Assembly (NCBI GenBank): GCA_019241915.1
Contig: JAFAWI010000521.1
Coordinates: forward strand, 1 to 12,404
Length of the DNA stretch: 12,404 nt
DNA from: Alphaproteobacteria bacterium
Lineage (GTDB): Bacteria; Pseudomonadota; Alphaproteobacteria; ATCC43930; CGMCC-115725
Direction: 5' to 3'
Shown here: positions 8,371 to 12,404 of the stretch, piece after piece
Layout: every line of letters starts with the position of its first letter
Numbering within the stretch: position 1 is the first letter of the stretch
Made by a program: the position numbers and the translations under genes
Notes under the pieces: generated by a model
What the model saw: the letters and a program-made list of their open reading frames with translations, nothing else
Database searches by the model: none
Told to the model about the DNA's origin: nothing

Positions 8371-9411
8371 TCAGTTGCCTGCCGCCACGGTCAGGTTGAA
8401 CTCCCGCCCCACCGTATTGTTCCAATTGGCGACGCATTCGGCACCGCAACGCTGCGACCAGCGGGGTGCGACGGCCGTGACAAATGATTTGCGGACGAGC
8501 TTCAGATCGTTTTCGCTCGCAGGCACCAAGGTCATGTGCGCGGCCGGCCCGGCAGCACACGAACCGCCGGTCAAGCAGGCCACGCCTTCCTGGGTCTCGT
8601 GCTCGGCGGCAACCCAAAGCCGGTCGCCGAGTTCAGCGATCTGCGCCGTCAGAAAATCTCGAACGCCGGGCTCGAACCGCTGCCACGCCGCGCGGTTGGC
8701 GAAAAGCACATAGGGCCCCCAGCTGACCGTCGTCGGATCCAGGTGCGTGCTCGCCCGGTAGAGGCCAAGGCGGTAGCCGGAGGCCGCGCCGGTAATCGCG
8801 CAATCGGCGACGTGCTTCTTCAATCCGTCCATCAGCCCGTCAAAGGGGATTGTGATGCCGGTGCCGCCGAGACCCTCCACGAAATCGCCGTGCATGGCGC
8901 TGGCGACCCGAACGTTGACGCCTTTGAGATCGGCAAGATTATCGATTGCCCTGTTGCAGAAGATGACCTGCGCCGGATAGCTCCAGATCGCCAGGAGCTC
9001 GAGCCCGTAGCGGCTGCGATAGACGTCGCGCAGCGTCGGCAAATAGGATTTGATGCTGCGCCGAAGGGTCGGGATGTCCGGGTTGAGGCCGGCAAGATCG
9101 ACCGCTGCAGCTTCGGGATCTTCGCTGGCGATCTGGCTCAGCGAGACGGTGCTGATGACGATTGCGCCGAGCCGGGTAAACTGCAGCAGCTCGTTGCCCT
9201 TGATACCGAATTGATCCCACGGCGTCACTTCCGCCGTGATCTTGCCGCCGGAACGCTCAGCCAGCTGCTTGCTCCAGAACGGCTCTTCGTAGTTCTTGAA
9301 CTGAACGGTGGCGCCAAGGCCGCCCACTACCTTCAAGTGCAGCGGGGGATGCTCTTGGCTACGAGCCGGCAATGCCGCGAGAAGAAGCAGTCCCAGCAAC
9401 CAATAGCGCAC
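8371..9411 (-). CDS. TRAP-type solute receptor, DctP family
   Basis: This 346-residue protein starts at a GTG and has a signal peptide (MRYWLLGLLLLAALPARSQE), so it is periplasmic. The fold pattern matches DctP/TRAP receptors: an early beta strand (LHLKVVGG), a PWDQFGIKGNELLQ segment, and LADLKGVNVRVAS with R168 at the position of the conserved Arg that binds the ligand carboxylate. A DGLMDGLKKHVADCAITG segment follows. The ligand is therefore probably a small carboxylate. Typical TRAP systems need DctQ and DctM permease genes; neither is present nearby. Instead a histidine kinase gene follows 10 bases later. Four cysteines near the C-terminus form two close pairs (C279/C285 and C322/C326), which may be disulfides. 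The family call is good; the role as a transport receptor or as a sensor partner is open, and context favours sensing. Confidence 0.87.
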   Translation of the reverse strand: MRYWLLGLLLLAALPARSQEHPPLHLKVVGGLGATVQFKNYEEPFWSKQLAERSGGKITAEVTPWDQFGIKGNELLQFTRLGAIVISTVSLSQIASEDPEAAAVDLAGLNPDIPTLRRSIKSYLPTLRDVYRSRYGLELLAIWSYPAQVIFCNRAIDNLADLKGVNVRVASAMHGDFVEGLGGTGITIPFDGLMDGLKKHVADCAITGAASGYRLGLYRASTHLDPTTVSWGPYVLFANRAAWQRFEPGVRDFLTAQIAELGDRLWVAAEHETQEGVACLTGGSCAAGPAAHMTLVPASENDLKLVRKSFVTAVAPRWSQRCGAECVANWNNTVGREFNLTVAAGN

Positions 9412-9419
9412 GCCGAAGA

Positions 9420-9424
9420 TCCTT
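9420..9424 (-). promoter_or_regulatory. Ribosome binding site that sets the GTG start of the DctP-type gene
   Basis: On the minus strand AAGGA lies 8 bases before the GTG at 9411. The signal peptide begins directly at this codon, which supports the non-ATG start. Confidence 0.55.
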
Positions 9425-9486
9425 CTCTATCACAGCGTTCCTTAATGCCGTTGCAGTTAATTTTCCGTTAGGTTCGCTGCCGGCCG

Positions 9487-9504
9487 CCGCGGCGAACGCC
9501 GCAG
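9487..9504 (-). other. Hairpin just after the hyuA stop codon
   Basis: On the minus strand CTGCGGC-GTTC-GCCGCGG forms a 7-bp stem (one G-T pair) with a GTTC loop, beginning 2 bases after the TAA of the hydantoinase gene. No T-run follows, so it is not a clear terminator. It is followed by a locally AT-rich stretch (about 9425-9475) that could hold a promoter for dctP and the kinase, though I see no good -35/-10 pair. It may stabilise or partly terminate the transcript between the two halves of the operon. Confidence 0.3.
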
Positions 9505-9506
9505 GC

Positions 9507-11543
9507 TTAAAGCCGCTCGAGCAGCAGCAGGCCTTCGCGGCCGACGGTGCCGCGCCAACCCGCCGGCAGCAGCGTGGTCGTGTCGGTCTGCTCGACAATG
9601 GCGGGACCCGCGATTCTCCGGCCCGGACCCAGGCTGCCTCGGCGATAGATATGCGCGATCTGCGGTCCTGCCTGCGGGTCGATCAGCACCTGGCGGCGGT
9701 GCGTCGAGAGCCGAGTTACCGCCGCCGGTGGCGAGGGCAGCGTCGCGGCGAACGAGGCACGCTGTACGGACCGCAGATTGACAATCTTTGCCGGCATCGG
9801 TGCGGCATACCCGTATATGCGGTCGTGCGCCGCGAGAAAATCTCGGTAAAGCGCCGCCAACGGCTCTGCGTCGCCATCGCGTACCGCGATCTCCAGGTGA
9901 TAACCCTGGCCGATATAACAAATGTCGGCAAAATGACGCGTGTCAACGGCGCCCGTCATTGCCCCCTCGCCGCGCATCAGCGCGGCGCAGCCCGCATCGA
10001 GCGAGTCGAGCGCCGCGGCGATCGGCGACCATTCGGCGCCGGCGAGAGGGCACGGGAATGCGATCGACAGCTCGTGCTCAACCGGCGCGGCGAGCAAGCC
10101 CGCGGCCGACAGCACGCCGGGATGCGCCGGGACGACGATCCGCGCGATGCCGAGCTCGGCCGCGAGCGCGGCAGCGTGGATCGGCCCGCCGCCGCCGAGC
10201 GGCACCAGCGTATAGCCGCGCGGGTCGAAACCGCGGCCGATCGAGGCAAGCCGCATTGCCTCGGCCATCTGCGCGTTGAGGACCCGGTGGATGCCGAGGG
10301 CCGCCATCTCGACGGAAACGCGCATGCGCTCGGCGAGCGGCGCGATGGCGGCGCGGGCGCGACCTGCGTCGAGGCGCAGCGTCCCGCCGGCGAAATAGTC
10401 CGGATCGAGATAACCCAGCACCACAGAGGCGTCTGTGACGGTCGGTTCGGTGCCGCCGCGGCCGTAACAGGCTGGGCCGGGCTCCGAGCCCGCCGATTGC
10501 GGGCCGACCCGCAACGCACCGGCATCGTCAACGCGAGCGATGCTGCCGCCGCCGGCTCCAATCGCGGTAACGTCCACCATCGGCACCCGCACGGTGTAAC
10601 CGTCGATGACGCCTTCGGCACGGAGCAGCGGCTCGCCGCCGGTGACCAGCGCGATATCGCAGCTGGTGCCGCCGATATCGACAGTAATCAGGTCGCGCGC
10701 GCCGGCCGACTTGGCGGCTGCGACGCCGCCGATTACCCCAGCAGCCGGCCCGGAAAGAAACAGACGCACCGGACGCCGAGCCGCGGTCGCGGCAGCACAG
10801 ATTCCGCCGCGCGACTGCATGATCTGCAGCGGCGCCGGTACACCGGCGGCGGCCAAGTCGGCCTCCAGCCGCGCGATATAGCCGGCAACGACGGGCTTCA
10901 AGTACGCATCGAACGCGGTGACCGCCGTGCGTTCGTATTCGCGGAATGCCGGATCAACCTCGGACGACAGCGACAGGGCAATCTCAGGATGCGCCTCCCG
11001 AAGGATCTGGGCTGCGCGGCGCTCGTGCGCAGGGTTGAGGAACGAGAACAGGAAAACGATCGCAACCGCCGCGACCCCGTCGGCAGCCAGCTCGGCGGCG
11101 GCGCGGCGGACATCGTCCTCGTCAAGCGGCGTGACAACCGAGCCGTCGGCGGCCACGCGTTCGCGCACCTCCTTGCGGCGGGCGCCAGGAGCAAGAAATA
11201 TCGGGGTCTCCGGCGTCAGCACCAAATCGTACATGCGGTGCCGCATCTGGCGGCCGATCTCGAGCACGTCCTTGAAGCCCGCGGTGGTGATGATGCCGGT
11301 CTTGGCGCCGGTCCGCTCCAGCACTGCGTTGGTGGCGACCGTCGAACCATGCACAAATCGCTCGATCGGCGACGGCTCGATGCCCCAGTCGGCACGCATC
11401 GCCGCCACCGCGTCACGCACCGCCGCCGCTGGGTCGCCGCGCGTGGTCGGCCGCTTCATCAGCCGGAACGAGCCGTCCGATCCGGCGCAAACGATGTCGG
11501 TAAACGTGCCGCCGATATCGACGCCGACCGTATAGGTGATCAT
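9507..11543 (-). CDS. Hydantoinase/oxoprolinase family subunit A (HyuA-like)
   Basis: This 678-residue protein is close to the usual HyuA length. It has the actin/ASKHA-type ATP-binding motifs of the family: VGVDIGGTFTDIV (residues 6-18, phosphate 1), TVDIGGTSCDIALV (287-300, phosphate 2) and PLGGGGPIHAAAL (448-460, adenosine). Other family signatures are HGSTVATNAVLERTGAKTG near residue 65 and SAGSEPGPACYG near residue 350. HyuA-type enzymes use ATP to open cyclic amides such as N-methylhydantoin or 5-oxoproline, or to drive related carboxylations, usually together with a HyuB subunit. No HyuB gene is present downstream, where a DctP-type receptor gene lies after 95 bases. The gene starts 20 bases after the acyl-CoA synthetase gene, so both are likely in one operon. 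HyuB may be encoded elsewhere or further upstream. The substrate is unknown. Confidence 0.9.
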   Translation of the reverse strand: MITYTVGVDIGGTFTDIVCAGSDGSFRLMKRPTTRGDPAAAVRDAVAAMRADWGIEPSPIERFVHGSTVATNAVLERTGAKTGIITTAGFKDVLEIGRQMRHRMYDLVLTPETPIFLAPGARRKEVRERVAADGSVVTPLDEDDVRRAAAELAADGVAAVAIVFLFSFLNPAHERRAAQILREAHPEIALSLSSEVDPAFREYERTAVTAFDAYLKPVVAGYIARLEADLAAAGVPAPLQIMQSRGGICAAATAARRPVRLFLSGPAAGVIGGVAAAKSAGARDLITVDIGGTSCDIALVTGGEPLLRAEGVIDGYTVRVPMVDVTAIGAGGGSIARVDDAGALRVGPQSAGSEPGPACYGRGGTEPTVTDASVVLGYLDPDYFAGGTLRLDAGRARAAIAPLAERMRVSVEMAALGIHRVLNAQMAEAMRLASIGRGFDPRGYTLVPLGGGGPIHAAALAAELGIARIVVPAHPGVLSAAGLLAAPVEHELSIAFPCPLAGAEWSPIAAALDSLDAGCAALMRGEGAMTGAVDTRHFADICYIGQGYHLEIAVRDGDAEPLAALYRDFLAAHDRIYGYAAPMPAKIVNLRSVQRASFAATLPSPPAAVTRLSTHRRQVLIDPQAGPQIAHIYRRGSLGPGRRIAGPAIVEQTDTTTLLPAGWRGTVGREGLLLLERL

Positions 11544-11563
11544 ACCGGTCAGCGCCGGCCCGA

Positions 11564-12404
11564 TCAGTGGTGAGCGGCCGGCGTCGCGTCGGTGACAATG
11601 AGGGCGTCGAGCGCGACGACGCCTTTGCCTTGCGGGCGGACCAGCAGCGGGTTGATGTCGATGCTGCTGAATTGGCCCTTTTGCGCGGCGGCGAACAGCG
11701 ACAGCTTCGACAGCGTCTGGGCCAGCGCCTCGATGTCGCCCGCCGGCTTGCCGCGGGCGCCCTTGAGGATCGCCTTGCCGCGCAGCTCGCCGATCATCGC
11801 GCGCGCCTCTTCGAGGCCGAACGGCGCGATGCGGAAGGTCACGTCGCGCAGCACCTCGACAAAGATGCCGCCGAGGCCGAGCAGCACGGTCGGCCCGAAC
11901 ACCCCGTCGTGCTGCACGCCGAGGATCATCTCGGTGCCATCCGTCAGCATCGGCGAGATCAGCACGCCTTCGAGATTGGCGTCCGGCGCGCGCTGGGCGA
12001 CGCGGGTCATCAGCTCGGTATAGGCCGCACCGGCCTCGGATGACGGCACGTTGAGCATGACGCCGCCGACCTCGGTCTTATGGGCGATCTGCGGCGAGGC
12101 GATCTTCAGCACGAGCTTTTCGCCGAGATCGGCGCAGGCCGCGGCCTCTGCCGCGGTGGTGGCGAGGCGTTCCTCGAGGATCGGAATACCCGCGGCCGCG
12201 AGGATAGCTTTCGCCTCGTGCTCGCCGAGCGCGTGCTTAGGCAGCGGTGTCAATCCAGCCGACACGGCTGGCACCGGGTGCGGCGCCGTGGCAATGCGCT
12301 CGGCGCAGCGCGTCGCCGCGGCGATGGCCTCGACCGCACGCCACGGATCTTCGTAGACACCGATCCCCGCGGCCTCGTACCGGCGCTGCATCTCGGGCGC
12401 CGCG
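11564..12404 (-). CDS. ADP-forming acetate/acyl-CoA synthetase, C-terminal ATP-grasp part (5' end outside window)
   Basis: The frame runs open through the right edge, so the first domains (CoA-binding and ligase-CoA) lie outside. The visible 279 or so residues are the ATP-grasp domain of the NDP-forming acyl-CoA synthetase family. Typical segments are LKIASPQIAHKTEVGGV, which contains the conserved His in the HKTEVGG motif, then LGLGGIFVEVLRDVTFRIAP and SSIDINPLLV near the end. These enzymes interconvert acyl-CoA, ADP and phosphate with the acid, CoA and ATP through a phospho-His. Some bacterial members instead have other acyl substrates. A Met codon at 12391 should not be taken as a start, because the coding frame continues upstream. 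The gene leads the minus-strand cluster and ends 20 bases before hyuA, pointing to linked acyl-CoA or amide metabolism. The substrate is unknown. Confidence 0.88.
   Translation of the reverse strand, partial: AAPEMQRRYEAAGIGVYEDPWRAVEAIAAATRCAERIATAPHPVPAVSAGLTPLPKHALGEHEAKAILAAAGIPILEERLATTAAEAAACADLGEKLVLKIASPQIAHKTEVGGVMLNVPSSEAGAAYTELMTRVAQRAPDANLEGVLISPMLTDGTEMILGVQHDGVFGPTVLLGLGGIFVEVLRDVTFRIAPFGLEEARAMIGELRGKAILKGARGKPAGDIEALAQTLSKLSLFAAAQKGQFSSIDINPLLVRPQGKGVVALDALIVTDATPAAHH

Noticed and set aside
9411..9450. A possible promoter before the DctP-type gene (TGCAAC, 17-base gap, TGATAG on the minus strand)
   Set aside because: Both hexamers match the consensus at too few positions; only the local AT-richness supports a promoter.
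9372..11573. A 733-codon open frame on the plus strand
   Set aside because: It is antisense to the HyuA gene, whose ATP-binding motifs are unmistakable. It is His/Arg/Gly-rich with no domain pattern.

Overview
The window is a high-GC, gene-dense bacterial segment. Codon use with strong G/C at third positions, long antisense shadow frames and the gene families present (MR/MLE enolase-superfamily enzymes, a DctP periplasmic receptor, HyuA, an ATP-grasp acyl-CoA synthetase, a PAS histidine kinase) suggest an alphaproteobacterium of soil or rhizosphere type. That assignment is an inference; no rRNA, tRNA or marker gene is present. There are no insertion sequences, CRISPR arrays or phage genes.

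Layout, left to right. Plus strand (1-6149): the C-terminal end of a fatty acid hydroxylase-type di-iron membrane enzyme; a 58-aa two-helix membrane protein; a 610-aa signalling protein with a TPR-like N-terminus, a Rossmann/SLOG-like centre and a class III nucleotide cyclase homology domain with altered active-site residues; two closely related MR/MLE-family enzymes that flank a 54-aa lipoprotein gene; a TauE/SafE-type membrane transporter; and a second very small lipoprotein (49 aa). The two lipoprotein genes are easy to miss because of their size, but each has a good ribosome binding site, signal peptide and lipobox. Minus strand (12404-6204): the C-terminal ATP-grasp part of an ADP-forming acyl-CoA synthetase, a HyuA-type hydantoinase/oxoprolinase subunit, a DctP-type TRAP solute receptor, and a Cache-PAS-HisKA-HATPase sensor kinase. 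Gaps in this cluster are 20, 95 and 10 nt, so it is probably one operon, perhaps with an internal start before dctP. The two blocks converge at about 6150-6203, where a stem-loop lies.

How the genes may work together. The MR/MLE pair with the TauE-like permease looks like a carboxylate/acid-sugar catabolic cassette. Both enzymes keep the metal ligands and the His-Asp dyad of the mandelate racemase subgroup but carry Gln where the second Lys of the KxK motif normally sits. On the minus strand, a solute receptor without DctQ/DctM permease genes lies next to a sensor kinase without a response regulator. This suggests receptor-assisted sensing of a small carboxylate or amide, linked to HyuA (ATP-dependent ring opening) and acyl-CoA metabolism. 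HyuA has no HyuB partner in view.

The strongest candidates for something little described are the TPR/SLOG-like/cyclase protein with its small membrane neighbour, the receptor-kinase pair, and the two mini-lipoproteins, which share a short YPG...PAV-like pattern.
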